Shown here in pieces: positions 8,735 through 20,300 of a stretch of DNA of 64,000 nt. Positions within the stretch are counted from its first letter, which is position 1; every line of letters starts with the position of its first letter. Source of the stretch: Pseudolabrys sp. GTDB lineage: Bacteria; Pseudomonadota; Alphaproteobacteria; Rhizobiales; Xanthobacteraceae. The position numbers and the translations under genes are program-made. The notes below the pieces were generated by a model. It was given only the letters and a program-made list of their open reading frames with translations. It made no database searches and was not told where the DNA came from. The stretch lies in assembly GCA_026125895.1 (NCBI GenBank), contig JAHCKG010000002.1:186001-250000 (forward strand). The letters are read 5' to 3'.

Positions 8735-10048
8735 TCATGGCTTGACCTCGCGCGTCGCCATCCAGCCCAGCGCCGCATTCATGATGGCGTCGCGGAAACC
8801 CTCATGCGGAATTTCCTCGATGGTCTCGCCGATGAAGGCCTGGATCAGTAGCGTTTCGGCCTGCGCCTCGTCGATGCCGCGCGACATCAGATAGAACTTC
8901 AGCGTCGGATCGAGCGCGCCGGCGGTGGCGCCGTGGCCGCAGACGACGTCGTCGGCGAAGATTTCCAATTCCGGCTTGTTGTCGGCTTCGGCTTTGTCGG
9001 ACAGCAAGAGCGCCCGCGTCATCATCTTGGAGTCGGTCTTCTGCGCGCCGGGATTGACCACGATCTTGCCCTGGAACACCGAACGGCTTTCACCGTCGAG
9101 CACCGCCTTGAACTGCTCGCGGCCGGCGCAATGCGCCGCCGCATGCTCGATCAGCAGCGTGTTGTCGACGTGCTCCTCGCCGCGCAGCAGATTGACGCCG
9201 CGCACCGCGCCGGTCGAATGCTCGCCGGCGAAGCGGATGAAGCTCTGGTTGCGCACGACGCCGACTTCCTGGTTGAGCACGAAGGTGTCGAAACGCGCCT
9301 TCTTGCCGACGCTCATCATCAGGCTGCCGACATGGATGCCGCGCGCCGCCACGATCTTGAAGTAGTCGACCTGCGCCTCGTCGCCGACGACGAGTTCGAG
9401 CGCGGTGTTGACCTGCGCGGCGCAGCCGTCATGCGTCTCGGCGATCGCCGCATGGGCACCCTTCTCGATCACGATGAGCGAGCGCGTGTAGTTCGAGGTT
9501 TCGGTGGCGGTGAAATAGACGAGTTGCAGCGGCCGTGTCAGCGCCGTGCCGGCGGCAACGCGAATGACCGCGCCGTCGCCCATCATCGCCGCGTTGAGCG
9601 CCAGCGCCGCGTCGTCGCTCTCGAAGGTCTTGCCGAGATGCGCCGTCACCAGCGGGTCGCCCTTGAGCAGCGCCTCGGCCAGCGAGCCGATCGTCAGGCC
9701 CGGCTCCGGCGTCAGGTCGGACATGTCCGGGACGAAGGCGCCATCGACAAACACCAGCCTGCGTGGATTGAGCGCGGCGAATGCGGCGCCGGAATCCTTC
9801 GCGGTTTTTTTGGCTTCCGCATCCGGCGGCGCCGCCAGCGGCAGCGCGTCGCGCAGCAGCGTGCGCAGGTCGGTGTATTTCCATTCCTCGACGCGGCGAT
9901 GCGGCAGGCCCTTGGCGTCGAAACGCTTGAAGGCATCCTCGCGCAGCGCGGCGATGGCGCCCTGTCCCGGCAGCTTGCCGCGCGCGCCGTCGTAAGCGGC
10001 GGCCAGCGCCTGCTCGGCGGCAGTCTTGATGGGAGTTACGTCAGCCAT
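8735..10048 (-). CDS. sufD: Fe-S cluster assembly protein SufD
   Basis: 437 residues, SufB/SufD family. The N-terminal helical part includes the PHRRVEEWKYTDLRTLL motif common to SufD. The C-terminal beta-helix contains ISNSGxxx-like repeats, a FVLNQEVGVVRNQSFIRFAGEHS stretch (long match to SufD), GKIVVNPGAQKTDSKM and a terminal EIADDVVCGHGATAGALD-type motif including the conserved cysteine and histidine. SufD pairs with SufB and SufC2 to form the scaffold. The ATG at 10048 has AAGG upstream; a TTG two codons earlier is possible. It follows sufC after 9 bp. Confidence 0.92.
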   Translation of the reverse strand: MADVTPIKTAAEQALAAAYDGARGKLPGQGAIAALREDAFKRFDAKGLPHRRVEEWKYTDLRTLLRDALPLAAPPDAEAKKTAKDSGAAFAALNPRRLVFVDGAFVPDMSDLTPEPGLTIGSLAEALLKGDPLVTAHLGKTFESDDAALALNAAMMGDGAVIRVAAGTALTRPLQLVYFTATETSNYTRSLIVIEKGAHAAIAETHDGCAAQVNTALELVVGDEAQVDYFKIVAARGIHVGSLMMSVGKKARFDTFVLNQEVGVVRNQSFIRFAGEHSTGAVRGVNLLRGEEHVDNTLLIEHAAAHCAGREQFKAVLDGESRSVFQGKIVVNPGAQKTDSKMMTRALLLSDKAEADNKPELEIFADDVVCGHGATAGALDPTLKFYLMSRGIDEAQAETLLIQAFIGETIEEIPHEGFRDAIMNAALGWMATREVKP

Positions 10049-10057
10049 CGTCAAACC

Positions 10058-10819
<762 letters not shown>

Positions 10820-10848
10820 AACGAGTCTCTTTCTCCGAACCGTGGTCC

Positions 10849-10951
10849 GTCACCCTGAGGTGCGCGCTCTTGCGCGCCTCGAAGGGCGACGGCCCGTTAA
10901 CCAAATACCTGTCATCCTTCGAGGGCCGCTGCGCGGCCACCTCAGGATGAC
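10849..10951. repeat. pair of inverted ~42-bp palindromic repeats between sufB and sufC
   Basis: Two units lie head to head: 10849-10890, opening GTCACCCTGAGGTG and closing CGAAGGGCGAC, and 10911-10951, opening GTCATCCTTCGAGG and closing CCTCAGGATGAC. The right unit is close to the reverse complement of the left one, differing mainly in the loop-proximal part. The 20-bp spacer is GGCCCGTTAACCAAATACCT. The CCTGAGG...CTTCGAGG form is a familiar intergenic repeat in Bradyrhizobium-like genomes. The pair sits inside the suf operon and would fold in the mRNA. Confidence 0.72.
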
Positions 10952-10961
10952 GACAAGGCGC

Positions 10962-12485
<1,524 letters not shown>

Positions 12486-12583
12486 TCTTCCCTCCGCTCA
12501 CGGTTTCAAGGACCGCGGGTTGGATTAAGTCGGTTATGGTCGTCTCGCGTGTGCCGTCGCGATCGTCCCTGTGTTCATACGGT

Positions 12584-13741
12584 TCAGGCGGCGTGTGCCT
12601 GTCTCTTAAGTAGTGCGGCGGCCACCCGCTTCCAAGCAATGAGCAGCCGGTCGATATCGGGTTCGGTGGTCGTCCAGCCGAGGCTGACGCGGACCGCGCC
12701 GGCGCTGAGCGCCGGGTCGGCGCCCATGGCGGCCAGGACGTGCGACGCCGTCACCTTGCCGGACGAACAGGCGGAACCGGACGACACCGCTACGCCATTG
12801 AGATCAAAGGAGATTACCGCGGTCTCCGCCTTCAGGCCGGGAACCGCGAAACAGGTCGTGTTCGGCAGGCGCGGAACGGCTGCGCCGAAAATCACCACGT
12901 CAGGCGATGTGAGCTTCAGCAGCGTCTCGAAACGGTCGCGGAGCGATGCCATGCGGTCGCCGGCCGCCTCATATGTCGCAGCCGCAGCTGCCGCAGCAGC
13001 GCCGAATCCGGCAATGGCGGCGACGTTCTCGGTTCCGGCGCGGAACCCGCGCTCCTGGCCGCCGCCCTTGATCAGCGGCGTCGCCGGCTGCGCGCCGCGC
13101 ATGATCAGCGCGCCCGCGCCTTGCGGGCCGCCCATCTTGTGCGACGAGAGCGTCAGCATGTCGGCGCCGAGCGCCATCATGTCGCAGGCGATGCGGCCGG
13201 CCGTCTGCGCGGCATCGACGTGAAGAAAGCCGCCGGCTGCATGAACGATGGCGGCGATTTCGGCGATCGGCTGGATCACCCCGGTCTCGTTGTTGGCGTG
13301 CATCACCGACACCAGCGGACGGCCGCCCTTCGCCAGCGCCGCGCGCAACGCGCCAAGATCGACGACGCCGTCGGCCGTCACCGGGAGCCGCTCGATCTTG
13401 TCGGCGGCAAAGCGCCCGCCGCTCAGCACGGAAGCATGCTCGATGGCGGACACCAGCAGGCGGTCGCAGGCAACCTGCCGTCCGAGAGCGACGAGTTCCG
13501 GCGTCAGCGCCAGCGCATTGGCTTCCGTCGCGCCGGAGATGAAGACGACTTCCTTCGCCTCGGCCCCCACCAAATCCGCCACCTGGCCGCGCGCCTTCTC
13601 GACCAGGGCGCGGGCGGCGCGCCCTTCGGAATGCACGGACGACGCCGCGCCGGCCGCATCCAGCGCAGCCACCAGCGCCGCGCGAGCTTCGTCCCGCAGC
13701 GGCGCCGTCGCATTCCAGTCGAAATAAGCGCGCGCGCTCAT
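12584..13741 (-). CDS. cysteine desulfurase, IscS/NifS type (group I)
   Basis: 385 residues, PLP-dependent. YFDWNATAP opens the fold; HANNETGVIQPI and HVDAAQTAGR are cofactor-binding; the PLP lysine is K202 in SSHKMGGPQGAG; the persulfide cysteine is in SSGSACSSGK in the long mobile loop near residue 325, which marks group I. It is the first gene of the suf operon, next to the ICE-type box. This gives the operon two desulfurases of different type, as in many alphaproteobacteria. No IscU or IscR gene accompanies it. The start ATG at 13741 is preceded by a 250-bp regulatory region. Confidence 0.92.
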   Translation of the reverse strand: MSARAYFDWNATAPLRDEARAALVAALDAAGAASSVHSEGRAARALVEKARGQVADLVGAEAKEVVFISGATEANALALTPELVALGRQVACDRLLVSAIEHASVLSGGRFAADKIERLPVTADGVVDLGALRAALAKGGRPLVSVMHANNETGVIQPIAEIAAIVHAAGGFLHVDAAQTAGRIACDMMALGADMLTLSSHKMGGPQGAGALIMRGAQPATPLIKGGGQERGFRAGTENVAAIAGFGAAAAAAAATYEAAGDRMASLRDRFETLLKLTSPDVVIFGAAVPRLPNTTCFAVPGLKAETAVISFDLNGVAVSSGSACSSGKVTASHVLAAMGADPALSAGAVRVSLGWTTTEPDIDRLLIAWKRVAAALLKRQAHAA

Positions 13742-13782
13742 GAAACCTTCAAGTATGGAGATACCGATGCGACCGCGCCATT

Positions 13783-13824
13783 GGCGCTAGGCCTCGCAAA
13801 AAGCTTGCTTTTCGCCCTAGCGCC
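13783..13824. promoter_or_regulatory. long imperfect hairpin in the suf operon leader
   Basis: The outer arms are perfect 9-mers, GGCGCTAGG at 13783-13791 and CCTAGCGCC at 13816-13824. The inner arms GCAAAAAGC and GCTTTTCGC pair with one G-U-type mismatch around a two-base TT loop. It lies 42-83 bp before the iscS start, probably inside the 5' leader of the transcript. It could act on translation, stability or early termination. No U-run follows it on either strand, so it is not a standard intrinsic terminator. Confidence 0.5.
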
Positions 13825-13867
13825 TGTGGTAGAAGCCGCCATCTGCCGAATGCCGGCGGACTGGCCA

Positions 13868-13895
13868 CTTATAGCCATTGTTGCGGCGCTGACCA
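13868..13895 (-). promoter_or_regulatory. candidate suf operon promoter
   Basis: On the minus strand a TATAAG (13868-13873) matches the -10 consensus at five of six bases. A TGGTCA (13890-13895) 16 bp upstream matches -35 TTGACA at four of six. This would start transcription near 13861 and give a leader of about 120 bases containing the hairpin. The ICE-type palindrome would then sit at about -50 to -64. The call is by eye only. Confidence 0.3.
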
Positions 13896-13910
13896 GCGAA
13901 AACCATATAA

Positions 13911-13925
13911 TTAGAACAATTCTAA
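13911..13925. promoter_or_regulatory. ICE-type iron-control box (predicted Irr site)
   Basis: The sequence TTAGAA-CAA-TTCTAA is a perfect 6+3+6 inverted repeat and matches, from memory, the ICE motif bound by the haem-responsive regulator Irr in Hyphomicrobiales. It lies in the divergent region between the iscS-suf operon (minus) and the alpha/beta hydrolase gene (plus). On the plus strand a TATAAT (13906-13911) abuts it, so binding there could also block a hydrolase promoter. Irr control of suf operons is an established prediction for this order; no irr gene lies in the window. Confidence 0.72.
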
Positions 13926-14012
13926 AGAGGGATTGTTCGTTTCCGAGCGCCAAAAAACACGTTTCGGCACAATAGCTTGGAACGCTGTCTTAGTTTGAAG
14001 AGGTAGACCCCC

Positions 14013-14675
14013 ATGCCAGAGGTCATTTTCTCCGGTCCGGCCGGCCGCATTGAAGGCCGATACCACCCGGCGCGGCAGAAGAACGCGCCGATCGCCATCA
14101 TCCTGCACCCGCACCCGCAGTTCGGCGGCACGATGAACCACGCGATCATCTACCAACTCTACTACGCGTTCGTGCACCGCGGCTTCTCGGCGCTGCGCTT
14201 CAATTTTCGCGGCGTAGGCCGCTCGCAGGGTTCCTTCGACCACGGCACCGGCGAGCTGTCGGATGCGGCGGCGGCGCTCGACTGGGCGCAGACCATCAAT
14301 CCGGAAGCCAAGTCGTGCTGGATCGCCGGCTTCTCGTTCGGCGCCTGGATCGGCATGCAGCTCTTGATGCGCCGCCCGGAGATCGAAGGCTTCATCTCGA
14401 TCTGCCCGCCGGCCAACCTGTACGACTTCTCGTTCCTGGCGCCCTGCCCGTCCTCGGGCCTGATCATCCATGGCGACAAGGATGCGGTGGTGCCGGCCAA
14501 GGACGTCAACACGCTGGTCGAGAAACTGAAGACCCAGAAGGGCATCGTCATCGAGCAGAAGGTCGTGCCCGGCGCCAACCACTTCTTCGACGGCAAGGTC
14601 GACACTTTGCTCGGCTCGGTCGAGCAGTATCTCGACAAGCGCCTCAAGACCCCCGAGCGCAAGCCGGCGGCGTAA
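14013..14675 (+). CDS. alpha/beta hydrolase, COG2945-like
   Basis: 220 residues. The pattern PAGRIEGRYHP, ILHPHPQFGGTMNH, FRGVGRSQGSFDHG, the nucleophile elbow GFSFGAWIG and the terminal GANHFFDGK matches the COG2945-type hydrolases often annotated as conserved hypothetical. The likely triad is the serine of GFSFG, an aspartate in HGDKDAVVP, and the histidine in ANHFF. AGAGGT precedes the ATG. It is transcribed divergently from the suf operon across the ICE-type box, so iron-linked control is plausible but unproved. Substrate unknown; cytoplasmic. Confidence 0.83.
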   Translation: MPEVIFSGPAGRIEGRYHPARQKNAPIAIILHPHPQFGGTMNHAIIYQLYYAFVHRGFSALRFNFRGVGRSQGSFDHGTGELSDAAAALDWAQTINPEAKSCWIAGFSFGAWIGMQLLMRRPEIEGFISICPPANLYDFSFLAPCPSSGLIIHGDKDAVVPAKDVNTLVEKLKTQKGIVIEQKVVPGANHFFDGKVDTLLGSVEQYLDKRLKTPERKPAA

Positions 14676-14680
14676 TTTGT

Positions 14681-14791
14681 CGTCCCCGCGAAGGCGGGGA
14701 CCCATAACCCCTGACGTTGTTGCTGCGCGATCAAGCGCCGAATTCTCTTCGCTGAGACTGCGGCGTATGGGTCCCCGCCTTCGCGGGGACG
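14681..14791. repeat. perfect inverted repeat pair (26-bp arms), CGTCCCCGCGAAGGCGGGGAC type
   Basis: The left arm 14681-14706 and the right arm 14766-14791 are exact reverse complements over 26 bp; each arm also contains its own small palindrome, CCCCGCGAAGGCGGGG or its complement. The 59-bp spacer has no evident content. It lies between two converging genes (hydrolase and anmK) and could act as a two-way terminator-like structure. The same unit recurs at 17258-17283 in this window, so it is a dispersed repeat family. Confidence 0.75.
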
Positions 14792-14798
14792 ACGATAG

Positions 14799-15905
14799 CT
14801 ACGCCCTCACCACCACCCCGCCCGTCATCGCTTCCGCAACGCCGGTGGTCTGCGGAAAGGTGATCGGCAGCGCGTTGACCGTGCGCATCGCGAGATACGC
14901 GAAAGCCTGCGCCTCGATCGACTGCGACGACCAGCCAACGGCGTCGGCGGTCTCGACCGTCGCCGGCGCGAGCCGTGCCGCCAGCATCTTCATCAAAGTC
15001 GGGTTGCGCGCGCCGCCGCCGGCGACGATCCAGGCCTTCGGCGCTTCCGGCAGCCGCGCCACGACGCGGGCCACCGACGCCGCCGTCAGCGCCGACAAGG
15101 TCGCCGCGCCATTCGCCACGGCCATGTCCGGCAGTCCGATATTGGCGAGCGCGAAATCGTTGCGGTCGAGCGACTTCGGACACGGCAGATCGAAGAACGG
15201 ATGAGCCAGCACGCCCGCGACGAAGGCTTCATCAATTTTGCCGCGCGCGGCCTGATCGCCGTCGCGGTCGAGCGGTGCGCCGGTCTTCATGCGCATGAAG
15301 TCGTCGATCAGCGCATTGCCCGGCCCGGTGTCGCAGGCGATCGGATCGCCGCCATCGACGAAGGTGACATTGGCGACGCCACCGATATTGAGCACGGCGA
15401 TCGGATGCGGCCGGTCGAGATCGCGCGCCAGCGCCTGATGGAAAATGGGCACCAGCGGTGCGCCCTGCCCGCCGGCGGCGACGTCGGCGGCGCGGAAGTC
15501 GTAGGCGACGGTGAGGCCGAGGCGTTTCGCCAGAGCCGCGCCGTCGCCGATCTGCACGGTGAGCCGGTCGCCCGGCCGGTGCAGCACGGTCTGGCCGTGG
15601 AAGCCGACGGTGGCGACATCGCCGCGGGCAATGCCTTCGGCGTCGAGGAAGGCCTCGACCGCTTCGGCATGGGCGCGGGTGATGAAGGCCTCGGCCTCGG
15701 CCAGCACGCCCGGCCGCGCCGTGCGGTCGGTCAGGCGCTTGGCGTCCGTCAGCGCCTGCCGCAACAGGGTTCGCTCGTCATCGGAATACGGCCGGTAGCC
15801 GGTCGGCCCGAAGCGGAACACGCGCTCGCCGTCGCTGTCGATCGCCGCCACATCGACGCCGTCGAGCGAGGTGCCGCTCATCAACCCGATCGCCAGCCCC
15901 CGCAT
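14799..15905 (-). CDS. anmK: anhydro-N-acetylmuramic acid kinase
   Basis: 368 residues. [14 protein letters not shown] at the N-terminus is the ATP phosphate-binding signature, [10 protein letters not shown] and [21 protein letters not shown] are family hallmarks, and [20 protein letters not shown] and [11 protein letters not shown] complete the actin-like ATPase fold. It phosphorylates and hydrates 1,6-anhydro-MurNAc released by lytic transglycosylases, feeding peptidoglycan recycling. ATG at 15905 with AGGTGG close upstream. It is divergent from tyrS with 87 bp between; an extended reading through tyrS antisense is not credible. Confidence 0.94.
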   Translation of the reverse strand: MRGLAIGLMSGTSLDGVDVAAIDSDGERVFRFGPTGYRPYSDDERTLLRQALTDAKRLTDRTARPGVLAEAEAFITRAHAEAVEAFLDAEGIARGDVATVGFHGQTVLHRPGDRLTVQIGDGAALAKRLGLTVAYDFRAADVAAGGQGAPLVPIFHQALARDLDRPHPIAVLNIGGVANVTFVDGGDPIACDTGPGNALIDDFMRMKTGAPLDRDGDQAARGKIDEAFVAGVLAHPFFDLPCPKSLDRNDFALANIGLPDMAVANGAATLSALTAASVARVVARLPEAPKAWIVAGGGARNPTLMKMLAARLAPATVETADAVGWSSQSIEAQAFAYLAMRTVNALPITFPQTTGVAEAMTGGVVVRA

Positions 15906-15992
15906 TGCCACCTGTCCCGCCTGCCCGCGCCGAGTTGAATCGGCCGCCGGACCTGTTACACCACGCCCGATCGATGCGCCAACAGGTCCCCG

Positions 15993-17249
15993 ATGAGCAC
16001 CTATAAGTCTGATTTCCTTAACATTCTCAGCGAACGCGGCTTCATCCACCAGGTCTCCGAGGCCGACGTCCTCGACGCCAAGGCGGCCGAGGGCCAGATC
16101 ACGGCCTATATCGGCTATGACTGCACCGCGCCGTCGCTGCACATCGGCCACCTGCTCCCGACCATGATGCTGTACTGGCTGCAGCAGACCGGCCACCGGC
16201 CGATCGCGCTGATGGGGGGCGGCACCACCCGTGTCGGCGATCCGTCCGGCAAGGACGAGAGCCGCAAGGTGCTGACCAACGAGGTCATCAACGAGAACCT
16301 CGCCTCGATCCGCAAAACCTTCTCCAAGTTCCTGAAGTTCGAGGGCGACGGCGGCAACGCCATCATGGCGAACAACGCCGACTGGCTGAACACGCTCAAC
16401 TACATCGACTTCCTGCGCGACGTCGGCCGGCACTTTTCGGTCAACCGCATGCTGTCCTTCGACAGCGTCAAGCTGCGGCTCGAGCGCCAGCACGAACTGT
16501 CGTTCCTCGAATTCAATTACATGATCCTGCAGGCCTACGACTTCGCCGAACTCAACAAGCGCTACGGCTGCACGTTGCAAATGGGCGGCTCGGATCAGTG
16601 GGGCAATATCGTCAACGGCATCGATCTCGGCCGCCGCCTCAACAACGCGCATCTGTTCGCGCTGACCGCGCCGCTGATCACCACGTCGTCCGGCGCCAAG
16701 ATGGGCAAGACCGCGGCCGGCGCCGTGTGGCTCAATGCCGACCTGCTGGCGCCTTACGGCTACTGGCAGTTCTGGCGCAACACCGAGGACGGCGACGTCA
16801 CGCGCTTCCTCAAGCTGTTCACCATCATGCCCATGGACGAGATCGCGCGGCTGGGCGCGCTCAAGGGCGCCGAACTCAACGAAGCCAAGAAGATCCTCGC
16901 CACCGAGGCGACGGCGCTGATGCACGGACGTGCTGCCGCGGACGAAGCAGCGGAGACGGCGCGCAAGACCTTCGAGGAAGGCGCGCTGGCCGAAAGCCTG
17001 CCGACCGTGGAAATCCCGCGCGGCGATCTTGAAGGCGGCGTCGGCGTGCTGGTGGCTTTCGCCGAGAAGACCGGCCTCGTCTCGTCGAACGGCGATGCGC
17101 GGCGTCAGATCAAGGCCGGCGGCCTCAAAGTCAATGACGCCACGGTGACCGACGACAAGATGTCATTGTCGGCGAAGGACCTGACGCCCGAAGGCGTGAT
17201 CAAGCTATCGCTCGGCAAGAAGAAGCACGTGCTGCTCAAGCCGGTGTGA
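15993..17249 (+). CDS. tyrS: tyrosyl-tRNA synthetase
   Basis: 418 residues, class I synthetase. [14 protein letters not shown] holds the HIGH motif (50-53), YMILQAYDF and MGGSDQWGN bind tyrosine, and AKMGKTAAG (about residue 235) is the KMSKS-equivalent. The C-terminal 65 residues form an S4 RNA-binding domain ([19 protein letters not shown]). It charges tRNA-Tyr. It belongs to the TyrRS form with GAKMGKT, common in alphaproteobacteria. It stands alone, divergent from anmK; the anmK-tyrS pairing is common. Confidence 0.96.
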   Translation: MSTYKSDFLNILSERGFIHQVSEADVLDAKAAEGQITAYIGYDCTAPSLHIGHLLPTMMLYWLQQTGHRPIALMGGGTTRVGDPSGKDESRKVLTNEVINENLASIRKTFSKFLKFEGDGGNAIMANNADWLNTLNYIDFLRDVGRHFSVNRMLSFDSVKLRLERQHELSFLEFNYMILQAYDFAELNKRYGCTLQMGGSDQWGNIVNGIDLGRRLNNAHLFALTAPLITTSSGAKMGKTAAGAVWLNADLLAPYGYWQFWRNTEDGDVTRFLKLFTIMPMDEIARLGALKGAELNEAKKILATEATALMHGRAAADEAAETARKTFEEGALAESLPTVEIPRGDLEGGVGVLVAFAEKTGLVSSNGDARRQIKAGGLKVNDATVTDDKMSLSAKDLTPEGVIKLSLGKKKHVLLKPV

Positions 17250-17257
17250 TCTTATGT

Positions 17258-17357
17258 CGTCCCCGCGAAGGCGGGGACCCATACGCTGTGCGCTCTCGAT
17301 AGCGCGGTGGCTATGGGTCCCGGGTCTCCTTCGCTATCGCTCAGTCGCCCGGGACGA
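17258..17357. repeat. palindromic repeat, second copy of the CGTCCCCGCGAAGGCGGGGAC family
   Basis: The left arm 17258-17283 is identical to the left arm of the 14681-14791 element. The right part, about 17312-17357, again begins TATGGGTCCC but continues with a different inner palindrome (CCCGGGTCTCC ... GCCCGGGACGACG). It is thus a hybrid or diverged copy. It lies between the converging ends of tyrS and the AsmA-like gene. Confidence 0.68.
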
Positions 17358-17365
17358 CGAAGTAC

Positions 17366-20300
17366 CTACTGCGGCACCGGCATGAACTTCGGATCGAACG
17401 AGCCCGGCGACGGGATGAACTTGCGCAACAGGCCCGGCGCGATGGCGCTCACCGGATTGACGGTGATGCGCGGCGCGCCCGGTGCGCCGGTCGCCTCATA
17501 GGTGATGCCGAGCAGGCCTTCGTTGCTGCCGCCGAGGAACAGGCCGACGATCGGAATCTGGCCGAGCCCGAAGATGTTGTTGAGGCCGTAGAGCGGCACG
17601 AAGGTGCCACGCAGGTGCATTTCGCTGCGGGCGAAATCGACCTGCCCTTCCACCGTGGCACCGACCAGCGGCCCACGCACCACGCCGTCGCGCACCGACA
17701 TGCGGCCCGGCGTCTTGGTGAAGCCGGCGCTCATCTCGGCAAAGTTGACGCCCTGCTGGCCGCTGGCGCCGCTCGATGCCACCACACGATCGAGAGCGGC
17801 CTCGCCGCGCACGACGAAATCGCGGATGACGATGGTGCCGACCTGCGGGGTCTGTTCCTGCGTCGGCGGATCCATGGCGATCCACATGCGCCCGCCATAC
17901 ATGCGCGGATAAGTGTCGGTAAAGCGGAACAGCGCGCCGGCGTCGTCGGTTTCCAGATAGACGACCTGATGGTTGTCGCGCGCGCGCAGCCGCAGATCGC
18001 CGATCAGGGGCGTGTCGCGGCCGATCTTGCCGCTCATGTTGAAGCTGCGGATGCGGCCGCTGCGCCGCGCCAGCTTCAGGGTGAGCCCGCGCAAGGTTTC
18101 GCCGTTGTGACCGACCACGGCGCCGAGCTTGACGTCGAGGTCGAGATCGCTCTGCTTCTCCCGCGCCTCTTCGTCGGTGCCGGCGAGCGACGACTTGACG
18201 AAGGTGCGGCCGTCGAAGACATCGCCGCGGATCGTCACCTTGAGCACGCCGCCGTCGCCGCGATCGGCACGCACCGAAGCCTTGTCGCCATCCGACAGGC
18301 TGAAGGTCGGGAAGTTCGCCGAACTCAGCGTGTTGTTGGCGTCGAGTTCGACCGAACCCTTGACGCTGGCGCCGCCGCCTTCAATCACGATGTCGTCGAA
18401 GCGCGTCCGGTTGGCCGACTTGATCATGGTGTAGGTGGCGCGCGCGCTCTTGCCGGCCGGCTTGACCCAGCCCGGCAGCACGTTTTCGATCTTCACCGAC
18501 GTGAGATCGGCCTCGACGTTCAGCTTCTCGTCCTTGACGTTATCGCCGATCGCACCCGTTGCCTTCATCGGGATCGAGCCGACGATGCCGCGGCCGAAAT
18601 CGAGCCCGAGCTTTTTGCGCGCCGCTTCGTCGATCGTCGCCGACATCGTCAGCTGCGCCGCGTCGTCGCCCTTGCCGCGGCGCAGGTCGATCTTGGCCGC
18701 CGTGCCGTTGATCTTGACGTCGCCTTTGATCTGGTAGCCGGTGTTGGTCGCGGCGACGCGCAGCGTCTGCGCTTCGATCTTCTGGCCGAGCAGCAGCTTG
18801 TCGGCGGCAAAGCCGGTGAGGTCGGCATCGATCGAATAACGCGTCGCATCCGCCGGCACGTCCTTGCCGAGGAGCTGCTGCACCGTCACCTGGGCCGAGA
18901 GCGTGCCGCGGCTCGACGCCGGGTCGATCGTCAGGCCCATCTTGTCGCGCAGTCCGTCGCTCGCCAGCAAGGCCGCCGCCGCCGGCACGGTGCCGTCAAC
19001 GCGGAATGTCGTCACCGACGCGGACGGCTTGCGATGGGTATCGGGAATCGAGAACACGCCGCCGGCGATGTTGAGTTTGCGCCCGGCCGCGACCTCGACC
19101 GTGCCGCGGCCGAGATTGACGGTGGCGGTGCCGCCGGTGACGCGCACGTTGAGGTCGGCGTCACGGATTTCCGGCAGATGATCGACCGGCTTGATCGTTG
19201 TGCCGCTGGTTTCGATGTCCACCGACAGCCCGTCCTCCGGCGTCGGCGGCCCGCCGTCCTTGAAGTTGATCAAAGGCGCGTTGCCGGCGACCACCGCACG
19301 CTCGACGATGCCGTCGCTGATGTGCTCTTCAACCCAGCGCCGCACGCCGGTCGCGGCAAAAGCAGGCCAGAACTTCATCAAGGTCGGCATCGGCATGCGC
19401 GTGCCGGCGACGCCGAACGCGATATGCGGCTCGCCGGAAAAGTCGAGGCTGCCTGTCAGCGCCACCGCGACGTTGAACAGTGGCCGGTTGTCGACGCGGC
19501 TCAGGTCGCCCTGATCGATATCGATGCGCTTTCTCGTCGGATCGATGCGGACGCGGATGTTGACCCGATTGAGGGCGAGCCCGCTGTCGTCCTTGGCCGT
19601 GGTCGTGCCGAGGATGACCGGATCGATGACAGGATCGCCGCGCGTCAGGTTGAGCTGCCAGGCGGTGGCGCCGGCGGCCGGCGGCTCCAGCGTGGCGCGC
19701 AAGGTGAACTGGTTGGGCCCGGCATGAATCTGGAACGGCACGATCAGGTTGCCGCGCCGCCCATCCCAGTTGAACCGCGCGTCGATACGGTCGATGTCGT
19801 AGCGGATGGGCTCCTTGCCGCCGCGGTCGGTGATGGCGCCGGAATCGGCGAACACCTCGCCCTGCACCATGCGCAACTGGCCGTCGGCCGCCACTTCGGC
19901 GCGCACCGACGCCGAAACCGGCAGATCGACGTCGACATCCGCGCTGTCGAGGCGCGTCGCCAGCAGCACGTCGCGGGTCGATACCTTGCGCGCCTCGATG
20001 CCGAGGGCGCGGGTGCCGTCCGGCAACGGCCGCATCGCCGCGCTCAGGATCCAGGGCCGGTTCGGATTGACTGACTCCAGGCGGAAGACGACCCCGCCCT
20101 GGGCCGGGCGCGTCAGGCTGGCGTTGATGCGATCGAACATCCAGCGCTTGCCGTTGCGCCGGTCATCGACCGTCAGGCTGCCGTCCTTGAGACCGATCTC
20201 GCGCAGATCGTGACCGTCGAGACCGGTGGCGCCGACATTGTCGATCCAGCTCATCAGCCCGGCCAGACCGGCAACCGCGGCGGGCGGCGCATCGAGCGGC

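Noticed and set aside
15906-16925. N-terminal extension of the anmK frame to 708 residues
   Set aside because: The added part is antisense to tyrS and has no domain; [10 protein letters not shown] right after the ATG at 15905 is the natural N-terminus.
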